A stretch of DNA of 64,000 nt from assembly GCA_003665825.1 (NCBI GenBank), contig QPFY01000007.1, positions 1,426,001-1,490,000 on the forward strand, given 5' to 3'. Positions 1 through 10,691 of the stretch are shown here, in pieces. This DNA is from Microbotryum silenes-acaulis (lineage: Eukaryota > Basidiomycota > Microbotryomycetes > Microbotryales > Microbotryaceae). Under the pieces are notes generated by a model that was not told where the DNA came from, made no database searches, and saw nothing but the letters and a program-made list of their open reading frames with translations. Position 1 is the first letter of the stretch. Each line of letters begins with the position of its first letter. The translations under genes and the position numbers were made by a program.

Positions 1-2
1 CC

Positions 3-188
3 TCAATTGAGCTTGTGTGGATCCAAGGACATGTCGGGATCAAGGGCAACGAGATGGCGGACGAGGCGGTCGAGGAGCGAGCGAGTGCGAGGACCAGAGC
101 AAACCTGCGCTCGTTGAAGCGCGCACAAAGTCCAAGTCGCGATCTGCAATCAGGGAAGGGCCCGGGAAAGCTCAGCCCCACGGACTGA
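3..188 (+). pseudogene. RNase H domain fragment of a retroelement
   Basis: A short open frame runs from the window edge to a stop at 186-188. It carries a typical retroelement RNase H segment: WIQGHVGIKGNEMADEA, with the conserved His and the Asp of the ADEA motif. After about 45 residues the similarity is lost. The same motif (WIPGHVEIDGNELADEA) occurs in the LINE remnant at 53,134-54,990, so this is probably the end of a related LINE that continues left of the window. It lies head-on against the minus-strand LINE that starts near 190. Confidence 0.6.
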
Positions 189-189
189 A

Positions 190-2756
190 ATCGCGGGTCG
201 CAGCGACGAGGGACCTCCAGCTCTCGCGAGCTAGGGGCGCCCAGATCGCCTCGTCCGAGCCCGCCACTGCACAGCATCCCAAAATCGAAACGCCACCGAA
301 TGAACGATGTCGCCGATCGAAATCAAGCCCAAGCCACCGTCCTCCCGAGCCTGGAACACGAAATCGCGAGCGACGGTATTTCGCCCTGCTCCTCCCCAGA
401 CAAAATCCGTAAGTGCCGTCTCCGCCGCCTTAATGAACCATTGAGGCGGTATGTCGAAGGACAGCACGTGGAGGACCGTCGAGATGATGTGAGCGTTGGC
501 ATAGAAGACCTTCCCACTCGGCGAAAGTGTCCGGTCTCGAGCGGCGCGGGCCTTGGCCTTGATCCTGTCAAGAACATGGGTCCAAAACAGTTTCGAGTCA
601 CCGTGGCGAAAGAAGGCATAGCCGCACCACTTGAAGCTCTCCCCCTCCTGCACCGTTGGCAGCGCCTGCGCAGTCTCGTCCCGAAGCCAGTTCGGTCCGA
701 GTGGTAGCACCGGCGTCTTGTCCGTGTTGGTCTTCCCGTTGGTTGCCTCGTACCACGTCTGCGACAGCGTTTTCAGCTTCGAGAATGCCGCCGGTGACTC
801 CACCACCACCACAGCATCGTCGGCAAACGCCAGATGCGTAAGCTGCGCACGCGGCCCCCCTGGCCACACCTTCTGCAGGTCGAGCGCGATCCCGCGCCGC
901 ACGAGGGCGTCGAGGAAGGGCTGGAACGTGATGTTCCAAACCGGGCACGAGAGGGGATCCCCCTGACCGAGACCACACAGCAACCGCACCAAGTCCGTGG
1001 GGAACCCATTGACAAGGTAGCGCACCCCCAGAGTCTCGGGATCGTAGAGAGCGCGCAGCAGCGAGATGAAACGCTCGCCGAACCCAAAGGCCCCAAAGAC
1101 CTCGAAGATCCAGGCGTAATCGACCCGATCGTACGCGCTCTGCTGATCCAAAGACAAGAGGGCGCCCTCGGGGAAAACATCAGTGCCTAGCGACTTGAGT
1201 TTTTCGAGAAGGAGAGTGAGATGACTTCCCGCGTCCGCTGAACGTCTTGATGGCATGAAACCGTGTTGCGCCGGCGGCAAAAGCTCGCCGAGCACCCCAT
1301 TGAGTCGCGCCACCAAGACCTTGCTGAGGACCTTGTAGGTCGTCTCGCGCAATGTGATCGGTCGGTATGCCCCCAGTGATTTCAGATTGGCCCCCGGTTT
1401 ATTCTTGGGCAAGAGCCGCACCAGCCCCTCTGCCAAGGACGCCGTCATTTTGCCGCCATCCCAAATCGAGTTGAACAAGTCCAACAGCTTGGGAGCAAAG
1501 TAGGTTGGCAGCGCCTTGAAGAGCTCGTACGGAATGCCCGAGGGCCCCGGTGATCGCCCCGAATCCGTCTTCTTCAACGCCGCTTCAACCTCGAGGAGGG
1601 TGAAGGGCTCGTCAAGCGCCACTCTCGCTTGACGAGGCAGCCGACGACCGAACGTAGGGTCCGAGCGGTCGTCATCGTAGCATTTCGCTGCGCGAATAGG
1701 GTCGAGCAGGGACCGACGTGCGTTCGTCGGGTCGCCACGAGCTGGGTCCGGCGTGAAGAGCGACTGCGCGTGCCGTGAAGCAATACCCAGCGCCTCCTGC
1801 ATGTCAACGGTCTCGGTGCCATCCACATCCTCCAGCGAGACGATGCTCGTCTGGCGACTCCGGCGGTTGAGGCGCGTGCGAATGCTTGCCGATTGACCTT
1901 CCCTCGAGTCGACTGACGGCACATGCGCACGAATGCGCAGCCACTGAGCCTCCTTTACCGCCAACTGGTCCAACCGCGACTTGGCAAGAGCATACGCATC
2001 GCGCTCGGCCTCATTCATGTGCTCACCGCGTGCCTCCAAAGCCTCCATGACGGATTGGCTCTCGGCCCGCAGTCGGCGCATGTCGGCACGAGTCGAGCGG
2101 TATCGTGCATGGCCAGCGACTGCAACCGCCCGCAGAGCGGCGTCATAGACGTCGCCGAGCGGAGCGGTCCCCTCGAGCCTTCGATAGACCTCGTCGACGA
2201 CCCCGGGAATCGATGCGACAAAGTCTTGATCGTCAAAGACCGTTGGGTTGAGCCTCGAAATGAAATCGCTCGTAGAGGGAAGAGAAAGGGGGGGTTCGGC
2301 ATCAGCGTTCGATGTAGGCAAAGCGAAAGTTGCAACTACAGGTCTGTGGTCCGAACAGGGCGCGTCGAAGAGCGTAGAAGCGCTCAACAACTGGTTCGCC
2401 CAACTGCATTGGACAAGAATATAGTCGATCCGCGACCACGAGCAAATCTTTCGCTCTTCCCCTCTACCACGGTAGTGAGGACGAGTGAATGCGGGGTTGC
2501 AAGGATGGACATGTCGGACGGTGTCGAGTGCCTTGAACGCGATCTTTGACAGCAAGGTCTGCCAGTGCGATACAGGAGTCCAAGCGCGATCGGTGATGGA
2601 CACTCGGTCGACCGATACATCCGGACAATCGTTGAGATCGCCGGCCAAGATCCGAAAAGTCTTGGGTCCCGGGGCGTTGAAGTGCAGAAGCCCGAAAAAG
2701 TCGCGACGATCGTCCTCCTGCACCGGCGCGTACATGTTGATGATCTCCCCCCCCCC
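190..2756 (-). pseudogene. 5'-truncated LINE, endonuclease and reverse transcriptase
   Basis: The frame is open for about 840 codons on the minus strand (231-2756). It starts inside an APE-type endonuclease domain (MYAPV, GDLNDCPD, the SRIDYIL and SDHRPV motifs), so the N-terminal endonuclease residues and all of ORF1 are missing. A full reverse transcriptase follows: [31 protein letters not shown] and the catalytic LAFADD. Near 270-290 the frame shifts: the intact relative at 3403-7422 continues with [12 protein letters not shown], while here the matching reading (AIWAPLARE) is in another frame and the main frame stops at 231. The C-terminal zinc-binding region is absent. Its 5' break falls exactly at a run of ten G (minus strand) that abuts the poly(A) tail of the next LINE. 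It is related to, but clearly diverged from, the intact copy. Confidence 0.88.
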
Positions 2757-3354
2757 TTTTTTTTTGTAGAACTTGTTCATCATATTGCCCCCAGTTCATG
2801 TTCCCCCTATTTGGCCTACGGAAAAACTAGATGGAAGTCGACGATGATAACACAAACCGCCCGCAAGATGCGAGAAACGGGCCGGTGTCCACCAATCCGA
2901 TACTTGGGATTCAAGTGCCCCAGCCAAGCGGTTGCTCCCCCTCAGGAGACGAATGAGAGAGAGAGAAGGAGAGAAAGAGTAATAAAACGATTTACTAACG
3001 ACAAGAGGCCCACCCCGCACCCACTTCCCAACTCGGTCGAGACAAAGACAGGAGAGCGACTGCGCAACTACCCTGACCCACGAAGCCCCAAGTCTATGCT
3101 CGGTCACAGCAAGACGCGGTGGAGGCCCCTCAAAACCTCCACCTCAGCAGTCCCTGGCCCCTCAAAGCCGACTTTCTGCCTGTGTCTGCTGATCCCTCCC
3201 TTGACTCAGAACCCCGAAGCCAAAGAGCGCGAGCCACCGTCGAGTCAATCCCAAATCGCGAGCCGGTCCATGAGCAACGAAAGCAGACCTGTAATAGATG
3301 AAAGATGAAAGCAAGATATTTAGTATACAGTTTTGGAAGAGGAAGTGTGATGTG

Positions 3355-3373
3355 GTGTGTGTGTGTGTGTGTG
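3355..3373. repeat. (GT)n microsatellite in LINE 3' UTR
   Basis: Nineteen bases of alternating GT lie just beyond the ORF2 stop of the intact LINE, inside its 3' untranslated region. Confidence 0.9.
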
Positions 3374-3402
3374 GGATGGTGGGGGGAAATCGAACCCAGC
3401 CT

Positions 3403-6400
3403 CTACTGCCCTCGCCCGCCCCTTGCTCCTCCCGCCCTCAACTTCATCCTCTCCTCCAGTACCACCCTCCTCCTCTCCACGCTTTCCATCCTCGTCCCGT
3501 GCTTCTGCATCCTCCATCTCCCACTGCTGATCATCTCCAAAACCATCCCCGTGAAGATCTCGATCGTCCTGCCCGCCCCTTCCTGTTCGCTGAGCTTGGC
3601 CTTGAGCTTGGGGAGGCCAAAGAGCCGTTGCAGTGTCGTGTACTGGGCGTCCTCGATCGTGTCGCACCCGAGTGCGTCGCAGAGCACGCCCCTTGCCGCG
3701 ATCCAGACGTTCCGCGAGTCAACGCAGTCGAAAAAGTAGTGGTCGGTGTCGTCCACCGGCGCTTTGCAGACGAGGCACGCGGGAGAAGTGTCGTGCTTTT
3801 GCTCGTGCTGGAGCTTGCGCGTCGGGGTGAAGCGGAGAATCAGCTTGAACCAAACTTCCCTCTCCCTCGCCGTCAGTGCCTTCGAGTTGACCGCCTTCCA
3901 GAAGCTCCTGAGATCGTCCGGCTGCGGTGGTCCCTTGAGCCCGAGCGTGTTGGTAAAGGCCTTCGCGTTCAGGACCCGGCGGATGCGACGGATCGTGTAG
4001 GGTCGAGCCATGTTCAGCAGCTTGTACTGGCTCGCCTGTTGTGGAAGCACTGGGTCCGGAAGGCGCTGCTCCATTGCGAAGCGGGCCACGGGCTTGGGGA
4101 GGATCGCCTCGAGCAGTGCGCTGGTGCCGATCCGGGGAGGCACGTTGAGCCGTCCCGCCGCCACCGCCGCCGCCAAGGGCGTGTTCTTGTGTCGATCGAC
4201 AGTGAACCGGTACCAGGCCGCGATTGCCAGTCGCTGTGGGAGCCCGCGTCGATCGTACTCGCTGTTGTCGCCGAGCACATCCGCCGGCGGCGTCCAGAGG
4301 TGAAACCCCCCACCCGCATACAACTCGCGCCGATAGAGATCCGCCACCTTCGGGTAGCCCTGGAGACGAAGGTAGTCAGGTACATGAACCGCGTCGATGG
4401 TCTGTTTCCCTCTGATGGGGGTGTGGAGGCTGCCGAGCAGGGTGGGCAGCGCGAGCAGGTTCGCGGTGGTCAAGGCCCTCGGGTTGACCTGCGCGTCGTG
4501 ATGTTTCGGAACGCCCAGTGCGGCGTGCCATCGGGGATGAAGGTCGTTCGGGATGGGAGTGGATGGATGTGGCCAGAGATCGGTGGCCAGGTCGAGGTCG
4601 GGCTGAGCTCGCTGGAGTGCCGCGCGCGCAAGTCCTTGCCAGATTGCGCCAGAACCGCCGAGAAGAACGTCCCAGATCCGTGCCGCAACCGCGTCCACGA
4701 CGTCCTGCATCCTGATCACCCCCAGTCCCCCCTTGAGCTTGGCTGTGAACACGATGTCTCTGCCGTAGCTGGTCCTGCCCTTGCCCCCACGGACGAAATC
4801 GACGAGCATGTCATCGAGCTTCTTGACGACTTCGGGCGGCGGGATGTCGGCTGCAAGGAAGTGCAGGATCTTGGGGATGGCGTACCGATTGACGTAAAAG
4901 GCACGGGTGTGGTGCGTGAGCCAGCGATGCTGGACCGCCTCCAGCGTCGCCTCGAGGCGTTCGATGAGATTCGCGTAGGCGAGTTCGGTGTCGCCGCTGG
5001 GGTCGAAGGGGAGGCCGATCCACTCGAGCGACTCGCCTGCGGCCTTGACGACGAGCGGGCGTTCCCCCGGGTCCCAGCGGCGTCCGATCGGTAGGATGAC
5101 CGTCTTATCCGTGTTGAGCCGGCCATTCGTTGCATGCCTCCAGTCGAGCGCCAGGTCATCGAGCAAGTTGAGTGACTCCAAGCCCGCGACGGCGACGACA
5201 ACGTCATCGGCAAATGCAAGTGATGTAATGGCGCGGCTCTGTGGGTACGGATGAAGGGCAGGGATTGCAAGATTCAGCGCGATGTTTCGACGATGTAGAG
5301 CATCCAGGAACGGCTGAAACACGATGTCCCAGACCGATGACGACGCCGGGTCCCCTTGGCCGAGCCCACACGTCAGTCGCACCGGCGCCGTCAGGAACCC
5401 ATTGATGATGTAGCGAGCCGAGGTCGAGTCACCCGAGTAGAGCATCCTCAGCACGCGAAGAAAGATGGCAGGAGCGCCCAGAGCGTCGAAGATGGCAAAG
5501 ATCCAGTCATGCTCGACGAGGTCGTAGGCGGATGATTGGTCAAGAGACAAGAGCGCGGCCATGGGGAACTCGGTCCTGCGCGCACCAAGTTCCTCGACCA
5601 GGAGACGAAGGTGTAGCGCAGCGTCGGCCGATCGGCGGTCCTTGACGAATCCGTGCTGCTGCGGCGGGAGGAGATCGGGCAGAAGGTGGTTGAGTCGGGC
5701 GACGTAGACCTTGGTAAAGATCTTGTAATCGCACTCGCGCAGGGTGATAGGCCGGTACGACGAAAGGTCGGCGCGATCGGCATGTTTCTTGTGGGGCTTG
5801 TAAATCAGGCGCACGAGTCCCTGCCCCTGCTTGGGAGAGAGTGAGCCTCGCTCGATCATCGCGTTGTAGGCCTTGGTCAGCACCTTGGCCCACGCCTCGG
5901 GTGCGGTCTGGTAGAGTTCGTAGGGCACGCCCGACGGTCCCGGCGATCGCCCCGGGTGCGTCGTCCCGATCGCGGCCACGACCTCGTCCTCGGTGATCGG
6001 TCGCTGGAGTAAGTCGATCTGCGATTCCGAGAGTCGGCGCAGAAAGAGCGGATCCGAGCGCGGGTCGTCGCAAGTCCGCGCCGCCCTGATCGGCGCGAGG
6101 AATTCGTCCCGAAGTCGAGCGACGCGGTCCGGGTCGCGAGGCTCGATGTGGTAGAGGCGCTGAAAATGCGCCTGCGTGTGGTCAAGAGCAATATCAATGT
6201 CATGCGTTAGCTCTCCGTTGGCCAAGCGCAGTGCTGTGATCTTGGAATCCGAGTTCCGCGCCGCGAGCTTGGAGTGGACCGGCCGCGACAGTCGTTCCTC
6301 GGAAGCGATCTCGGGGACGTGGGCTCGGATCCGGAGTAGGCGCGCGCGCTCCTCGACCGCCCGCTTGAGTTCCTCCGACGTCCTCGTCCATTCTGCCGTG

Positions 6401-7422
6401 TCCTCGTCCCTCCATATCGGTAACGCCTCCAGATCCTGCACCCTCCCCACCAAATACTCCATCCGTTCCGACCGCTCCCGATGCAGCCTCCTCGCCAGCT
6501 CACCACCCCTATCCCTGCACGCCTCCAGAATGACCTCGAGCTCCCCCACCGGTTCCTCCCCGCTTGCCCCTTCCAACCATCCTTCCATCATCCGCTGAAA
6601 TTCCACCGTCTTGAAGGTTGTGGTATTAATTCGATGTAGTTGGTTGGATGTGGTAGGTAGGCTGAGCTGTGGGAGAGTCGCATCAAGATCGTCTGAGAGA
6701 GCCAGCACAATCAAGACCGGTCGGTGATCGGAGAGATCCTTGGGGTAGTCGTAGATCGTCGAGGCCTGGTCGAGCCTTTTCTGGTGAGTTCGTTGTAGGA
6801 GAAAGTAATCAAGCCGGGAAAATGAGTTGGGTCGCTTGCGATTGGGGTTGGGTCGAGTGAAAGATGGGGTGATGGGGTGCTTGTAGCGGATGCAGTCCGT
6901 GTAGGCCGAGTCGAGCTTGCCTATCAGGATCGGCCAGTGGTGGCCGCGCCGACTTTGGTTCCGCCGATCGACTTCTGGGCGCGGGCAGTCGTTGAGATCG
7001 CCGCCAAGGAGTCGGACGTGGGATTTCTGTGTTTTGTGAAATAAGAGTTTGTCAAAGAATTTTGCTCGTTGTTTTGGTTCAACGGGCGCGTAGATGTTGT
7101 TCATTTCGAAAATTTTAGTGTCGCCCCGCAGACGAAAGGAGGTGACCAGGATCCGTCCGTTGAGTGCCGAGTGGGTGCGCAAGAGCTCGGCGTCGATCAG
7201 GGGGGAGTCAGCCGGAATCAGAGTCAGACAATGTTGGTTGATGAAGAGCTTGCCCTCGTACTCGTCCTTGATGAGTTGCCAGAGGTGCGGTCTGATGAAG
7301 TGCTCTTGTACGAGAATGGCCGATGCTTTGAAAGTGGATAGGTAAGCGTAAATGTTGCGTCGTTTCTCCGGGACCCCCATGCCCCTCCTCACGTTCCAGG
7401 TGATGATGGTGTGCTTGATCAT
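3403..7422 (-). CDS. LINE ORF2: endonuclease-reverse transcriptase
   Basis: A 1339-residue frame beginning ATG at 7422-7420. The N-terminal 230 residues form an APE-type endonuclease with the metal and catalytic signatures in order: [27 protein letters not shown] and SDHRPV. The reverse transcriptase occupies roughly residues 460-800, with [31 protein letters not shown] and the active-site LAFADD. Near residue 1240 a Cys-X2-Cys-X8-His-X4-Cys motif ([18 protein letters not shown]) matches the zf-RVT type finger. No RNase H motif was seen. The start codon overlaps the ORF1 stop as TAATG, which suggests termination-reinitiation. The protein would nick target DNA and copy LINE RNA in place. No stop or frameshift is visible. 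Confidence 0.93.
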   Translation of the reverse strand: MIKHTIITWNVRRGMGVPEKRRNIYAYLSTFKASAILVQEHFIRPHLWQLIKDEYEGKLFINQHCLTLIPADSPLIDAELLRTHSALNGRILVTSFRLRGDTKIFEMNNIYAPVEPKQRAKFFDKLLFHKTQKSHVRLLGGDLNDCPRPEVDRRNQSRRGHHWPILIGKLDSAYTDCIRYKHPITPSFTRPNPNRKRPNSFSRLDYFLLQRTHQKRLDQASTIYDYPKDLSDHRPVLIVLALSDDLDATLPQLSLPTTSNQLHRINTTTFKTVEFQRMMEGWLEGASGEEPVGELEVILEACRDRGGELARRLHRERSERMEYLVGRVQDLEALPIWRDEDTAEWTRTSEELKRAVEERARLLRIRAHVPEIASEERLSRPVHSKLAARNSDSKITALRLANGELTHDIDIALDHTQAHFQRLYHIEPRDPDRVARLRDEFLAPIRAARTCDDPRSDPLFLRRLSESQIDLLQRPITEDEVVAAIGTTHPGRSPGPSGVPYELYQTAPEAWAKVLTKAYNAMIERGSLSPKQGQGLVRLIYKPHKKHADRADLSSYRPITLRECDYKIFTKVYVARLNHLLPDLLPPQQHGFVKDRRSADAALHLRLLVEELGARRTEFPMAALLSLDQSSAYDLVEHDWIFAIFDALGAPAIFLRVLRMLYSGDSTSARYIINGFLTAPVRLTCGLGQGDPASSSVWDIVFQPFLDALHRRNIALNLAIPALHPYPQSRAITSLAFADDVVVAVAGLESLNLLDDLALDWRHATNGRLNTDKTVILPIGRRWDPGERPLVVKAAGESLEWIGLPFDPSGDTELAYANLIERLEATLEAVQHRWLTHHTRAFYVNRYAIPKILHFLAADIPPPEVVKKLDDMLVDFVRGGKGRTSYGRDIVFTAKLKGGLGVIRMQDVVDAVAARIWDVLLGGSGAIWQGLARAALQRAQPDLDLATDLWPHPSTPIPNDLHPRWHAALGVPKHHDAQVNPRALTTANLLALPTLLGSLHTPIRGKQTIDAVHVPDYLRLQGYPKVADLYRRELYAGGGFHLWTPPADVLGDNSEYDRRGLPQRLAIAAWYRFTVDRHKNTPLAAAVAAGRLNVPPRIGTSALLEAILPKPVARFAMEQRLPDPVLPQQASQYKLLNMARPYTIRRIRRVLNAKAFTNTLGLKGPPQPDDLRSFWKAVNSKALTAREREVWFKLILRFTPTRKLQHEQKHDTSPACLVCKAPVDDTDHYFFDCVDSRNVWIAARGVLCDALGCDTIEDAQYTTLQRLFGLPKLKAKLSEQEGAGRTIEIFTGMVLEMISSGRWRMQKHGTRMESVERRRVVLEERMKLRAGGARGGRGQ

Positions 7423-9695
7423 TAATGGGTAGTTGAGGTCGAGGCGCTCTTGGCGGTGGTGACGTCCTCAAAGAGGGGGAGGGCGGGCAGGACATCGTCC
7501 TCGGGCTCGTGGTCGGACCATCTTTTCTCCTCGGCTACCCCCTTTGCTTTCCCTCGGTCCACCTTCGTCACGCCAACCGGCATCGCCGCCGCCGCCGACA
7601 TCGACCTCGTCACCCTCCGCCCCTCTATTCCATCCTTGACAACGACGCGGCTCTTCCCTTTGATGATCACTCGCTTGGCGTCGGTCGGTTCGTCACTCGG
7701 GTCACTGAGGTCCGCCGCAGTCTGCGACCTCTTCATCACCGGCTTCTTGAATTTCGCAGTGGTCCCCCTGATGTTGATGGAACGTATCTCACCGTCCTCA
7801 TCCCACGTGGCAAAGTTGTGACGCACCAAAGGGGCTTCAGCGTCGAGCCTCCTCTCGATGCTTTGGTCCCGCTCGAGTCGTGCCTGCTCAACCCAGTTAG
7901 CTCTGATCCTGTCCCACTCCTCCCCCTCGCGTAGCGACTTGGCGAGAGTTCCGGGTGACAAAGGTGGGGTTGGTTCGTGGGGTGTCGATTCGCGGGAAGC
8001 GGTGGCGGCGGTTGCTGTTGCGTCGCTGTCGTCGTCATTGTCCAGCCTGTTCGTCTCCCCTAAGTCCGTCGCTTCCGCATTCTCCGCGTTCGTCGCTCCC
8101 CCCGCCTCGTCCACATCGTCCACCTCCGTCGCCACCTCCTCTTCCTCCATCTCCGTCGCCACCTCCCCTTCCTCCATCTCCGTCGCCACCTTGCCTTCTG
8201 TTTCGCCCCTTCCATCCGCCATCACCTCATCCTCATCAATCACCTCTCCATCGGATCCTCTGCGGTCCTCTAAAACCGACTCGTCCTCGCTCTCAATTTT
8301 GATGACCTCCGTTTTCGCGGTCGCCTCCGATTCCATCTCCGAGTCCTCCGAGTCCTCGTCATCCGCCTTATCACCAGCGTCCTCCTCCCCCGATTCCTCC
8401 GGCCCCTGTCCGCTCTGGCCAGTTACCGCTTCCTCCTGTCCCTCCTCAACCTCGAGCCCGGCGAAGCGATTCTGTGATGCGATCCTGTTAACAACCGGCA
8501 CAGGAATGGGGACCTCGGCCTCCACAATGTTGGTGTCGTTGGTGATGGTGTTCTTGTTGCTGTTGCTGTTGCTGTTGCCGTTGTGAGCCTCCTTTCGCTT
8601 CCTCTCCTGATCTAATCCGCAGGTTCCCACGTGACCCACGAAGTGGCACCTACCGCAAGCCGCCTCCTTCTCATAGTCATGGCGAAGGGCGGTGACCGGG
8701 ATGCCTTGAGTGGGAAGGCCGATTCTCGAAGGTAGGATCTTTTTCAAGGTCGTGTTAGGGCGTTGGAACAGGGACTCGTCGTCGAAGTGTAGGAAAGCCG
8801 AGTAGTCTCCGGCAACGTGGGCGAAGGCCGAGGCGTTGTCCACGCTGATAACGCGCAGAACCTGCACAAATTGGCACGAATGTCCCTTGCCTGACAAGTC
8901 CTGCACTAGTGATTGGAACGATTTGATGATGGCGTCCATGGAAGGCACTCCTTGAACACCGACGTTGATTCGAAGCTCGACCATGTTATGGTGGAACCTG
9001 TGAGATTTCGCGAAGCGGGCCTTCGCCGATCGCCAAGTGAGAGCGGGGGGCGTCGTAAGCGCGGAGTCACGTGCCTCGCCGGTGACGAACCCAACCGTAA
9101 CGCGATGGTGAGCCGCCCCATTACGCAGGATTGATGAATGTTGTACGTCTAGGATCTGTGGTTGATAGGCCGCAAGGTGGTCCGGCAGAGGAACTCCAGG
9201 CTCAAAGCAGATAGGAGAGATCGGCGATAGCAGCCTCGTGACGCAGGCCACGAGATCGGTCTGGTCGGCATGAGACGCTCGCGAGGCGCTCTGGTGAGAC
9301 AGAGTCACTTCAAGGGCGTAATCAAAGATGTTCTCGACAGACCGGTTCGCGTTCAAGGCCGAAAATTTCAGCGATGTGGCGGTGGCGACGGGGTAGAGTT
9401 CGGCGAAGTAGATGGCCTGGACCCAACGATCCATGCGGTTTCCGGGTACAGCACCCATGGCTTGTAGGAGGCTGCCCAGAGCCTTGGCACGCTGTTGTTG
9501 TTGTTGCTGTTGTTCAGGTGACTGAGTCGCCATCTGACTCGCAGCGGCGGCATAGTTGGGTGCGGCGGTGGCGGGGCCCGTGACTTGCGTCTTCTTCGAG
9601 CTTATCGGGATCTGGTCGCGGGGTGGCTGGACGCTGGTGGCGGACACCGGTGGTGGCGGTGCCGGCAGTGGGGACCCAGGGTCTCCTGTAGACAT
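7422..9695 (-). CDS. LINE ORF1: Gag-like RNA-binding protein
   Basis: A 757-residue frame starting ATG at 9695. The N-terminus is Pro/Gln-rich, with a glutamine run near residue 65. The middle (about 100-350) is Gag-like and ends in a zinc knuckle close to canonical form ([13 protein letters not shown], Cys-X2-Cys-X4-His-X3-Cys; the last spacing is one short). Residues about 400-560 are extremely acidic and contain internal repeats of EVATEMEE. The C-terminal part is basic and Ser-rich. Family knowledge says ORF1 proteins bind LINE RNA and form the ribonucleoprotein with ORF2. The stop codon shares one base with the ORF2 start. Function is inferred from position, the zinc knuckle and the partner ORF. 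Confidence 0.85.
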   Translation of the reverse strand: MSTGDPGSPLPAPPPPVSATSVQPPRDQIPISSKKTQVTGPATAAPNYAAAASQMATQSPEQQQQQQQRAKALGSLLQAMGAVPGNRMDRWVQAIYFAELYPVATATSLKFSALNANRSVENIFDYALEVTLSHQSASRASHADQTDLVACVTRLLSPISPICFEPGVPLPDHLAAYQPQILDVQHSSILRNGAAHHRVTVGFVTGEARDSALTTPPALTWRSAKARFAKSHRFHHNMVELRINVGVQGVPSMDAIIKSFQSLVQDLSGKGHSCQFVQVLRVISVDNASAFAHVAGDYSAFLHFDDESLFQRPNTTLKKILPSRIGLPTQGIPVTALRHDYEKEAACGRCHFVGHVGTCGLDQERKRKEAHNGNSNSNSNKNTITNDTNIVEAEVPIPVPVVNRIASQNRFAGLEVEEGQEEAVTGQSGQGPEESGEEDAGDKADDEDSEDSEMESEATAKTEVIKIESEDESVLEDRRGSDGEVIDEDEVMADGRGETEGKVATEMEEGEVATEMEEEEVATEVDDVDEAGGATNAENAEATDLGETNRLDNDDDSDATATAATASRESTPHEPTPPLSPGTLAKSLREGEEWDRIRANWVEQARLERDQSIERRLDAEAPLVRHNFATWDEDGEIRSINIRGTTAKFKKPVMKRSQTAADLSDPSDEPTDAKRVIIKGKSRVVVKDGIEGRRVTRSMSAAAAMPVGVTKVDRGKAKGVAEEKRWSDHEPEDDVLPALPLFEDVTTAKSASTSTTH

Positions 9696-9751
9696 CTTGT
9701 CGGTGTATCACTTGTTAACTCGAGTATCGAAGACTGCGGTAGGGCGATTTC

Positions 9752-9813
9752 GAAGTGAAGTGAAGTGAAGTGAAGTGAAGTGAAGTGAAGTGAAGTGAAG
9801 TGAAGTGAAGTGA
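9752..9813. repeat. Pentanucleotide repeat (TGAAG)n
   Basis: About twelve near-perfect copies of TGAAG (ACTTC on the minus strand) lie between the 5' end of the intact LINE and the poly(T) of the next LINE tail. The repeat could be target-site sequence expanded at insertion, or part of the LINE 5' end. Confidence 0.92.
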
Positions 9814-9818
9814 AAAGA

Positions 9819-10000
9819 TTTTTTTTTTTGTATGAAACTCATCGCTAATTTGCAAGACGAGAAAACCCCCTACGGAACTAAAGGAGATGCTGCCCAGTAT
9901 GCACGATGATGACCACAACCGCCGCTCGATGCGTTGTAACTAGCAGAACAGACCAACCCGATACATCCGAGTTCAAGTCCCCCATTGGACCCGCCGAAGT
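9819..10000 (-). mobile_element. 3' tail of a third LINE copy
   Basis: A run of eleven T (9819-9829) is followed by about 170 bp that align by eye with the 3' end of the intact LINE at 2757-2950: the same order of a poly(T), a GATGATGACCACAACCGCC-like block, GATGCG, a CCAACCCGATAC-like block and TTCAAGTCCCC. On the minus strand this is the last part of a LINE 3' UTR plus its poly(A). No coding part of this copy is present. The right edge is approximate. Confidence 0.65.
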
Positions 10001-10045
10001 GGACCGGGAACACTTTGTCAGAAGGCGGGGCTCCTAACACGTGTG

Positions 10046-10135
10046 GACTCCGTAGCTCAGTTGGTTTAGAGCGTCCGACTGTTACTTCTTCTCCAAGTGA
10101 TCGGGAGGTCGACAGTTCAAACCTGTCTGGAGTCG
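10046..10135 (+). tRNA. tRNA-Asn(GUU) with intron
   Basis: The cloverleaf is complete: acceptor GACTCCG pairs with TGGAGTC (one G-U), followed by discriminator G. The D arm is GCTC/GAGC. The anticodon stem TCCGA pairs with TCGGG and the loop CTGTTA has anticodon GTT at 10,081-10,083. The T arm is GACAG-TTCAAAC-CTGTC. A 15-nt intron (10,085-10,099) sits one base 3' of the anticodon, the usual place for nuclear tRNA introns. The acceptor and anticodon loop resemble yeast tRNA-Asn. It lies about 45 bp from the LINE tail. Confidence 0.95.
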
Positions 10136-10691
10136 CTCACCGACCGCGGGTGGACTCTTTCTTTTTTTTGTGTCTGGAACCTGAATTTTTAACCCTCATG
10201 CCCTCAACAAAGGCTACTTCTACACACCTCATGCGCAAAGCATCTCTATCATCATTTTTTTTGGGTGCATCATGTCTATTTTCCCAGCGTGCAAAACCAT
10301 TCAAAACGAGCCCGGAGCTTTCCAGAGCTGTCGGAGATGAATAAGCAGTTTGCCTCTTCAATACCCTGTAAAGGCAGTGCAGGCAGCTAGCCTAGCAACT
10401 ACAGATCCAATACTTTCAGACCATTTTATGAACTCTCATAACCCCGAGGCAGAGGTAACTGTGGCTTTCTTGCGGGAGGCCTTTTCTGTAGTTTCCCTTA
10501 GAAAATTCAACAGCGGTTTGGGTGCAGATTTTCACAACTGACCAGGTCAACTGACAGCTCTTTTGATAATTCAGATAGATGCTACATGTATGGGTATCTG
10601 ATTGATAACTTATTCAGGACTGAGGCAGCCGGACCAGTCTCCCAAACTAAAACTGAGACTTGAGCCCTCCTACCTTGCGAATAGCCTCAGA
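10136..10691. other. Intergenic, no gene seen
   Basis: This stretch lies between the tRNA and the 3' end of the Fringe-like gene. A T-run at about 10,160 just after the tRNA could serve as a polymerase III terminator. No convincing coding region was found. Confidence 0.6.

Larger units (their letters stand above)
2757..9750 (-). mobile_element. Apparently full-length two-ORF LINE (non-LTR retrotransposon)
   Basis: On the minus strand the unit has a short 5' leader (about 55 nt from the ACTTC repeat to the ORF1 start), ORF1 (9695-7422), ORF2 (7422-3403), a 3' untranslated region of about 640 nt and a nine-A tail at 2765-2757. Both ORFs are uninterrupted and contain the expected motifs, so the copy may be recent or active. 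ORF1 has a zinc knuckle and ORF2 has APE endonuclease, reverse transcriptase and a C-terminal zinc-finger motif, without a recognisable RNase H domain. This fits the L1/Tad branch of LINEs. The 3' tail has landed in or at the end of another LINE (190-2756). The right edge is inferred and could be a few tens of bases off, because the (ACTTC)n run obscures it. Confidence 0.85.

Noticed and set aside
3298..5094. 598-residue plus-strand frame opposite LINE ORF2
   Set aside because: It is antisense to a reverse-transcriptase gene with all catalytic motifs; it has no motif of its own and reflects GC-rich codon use.
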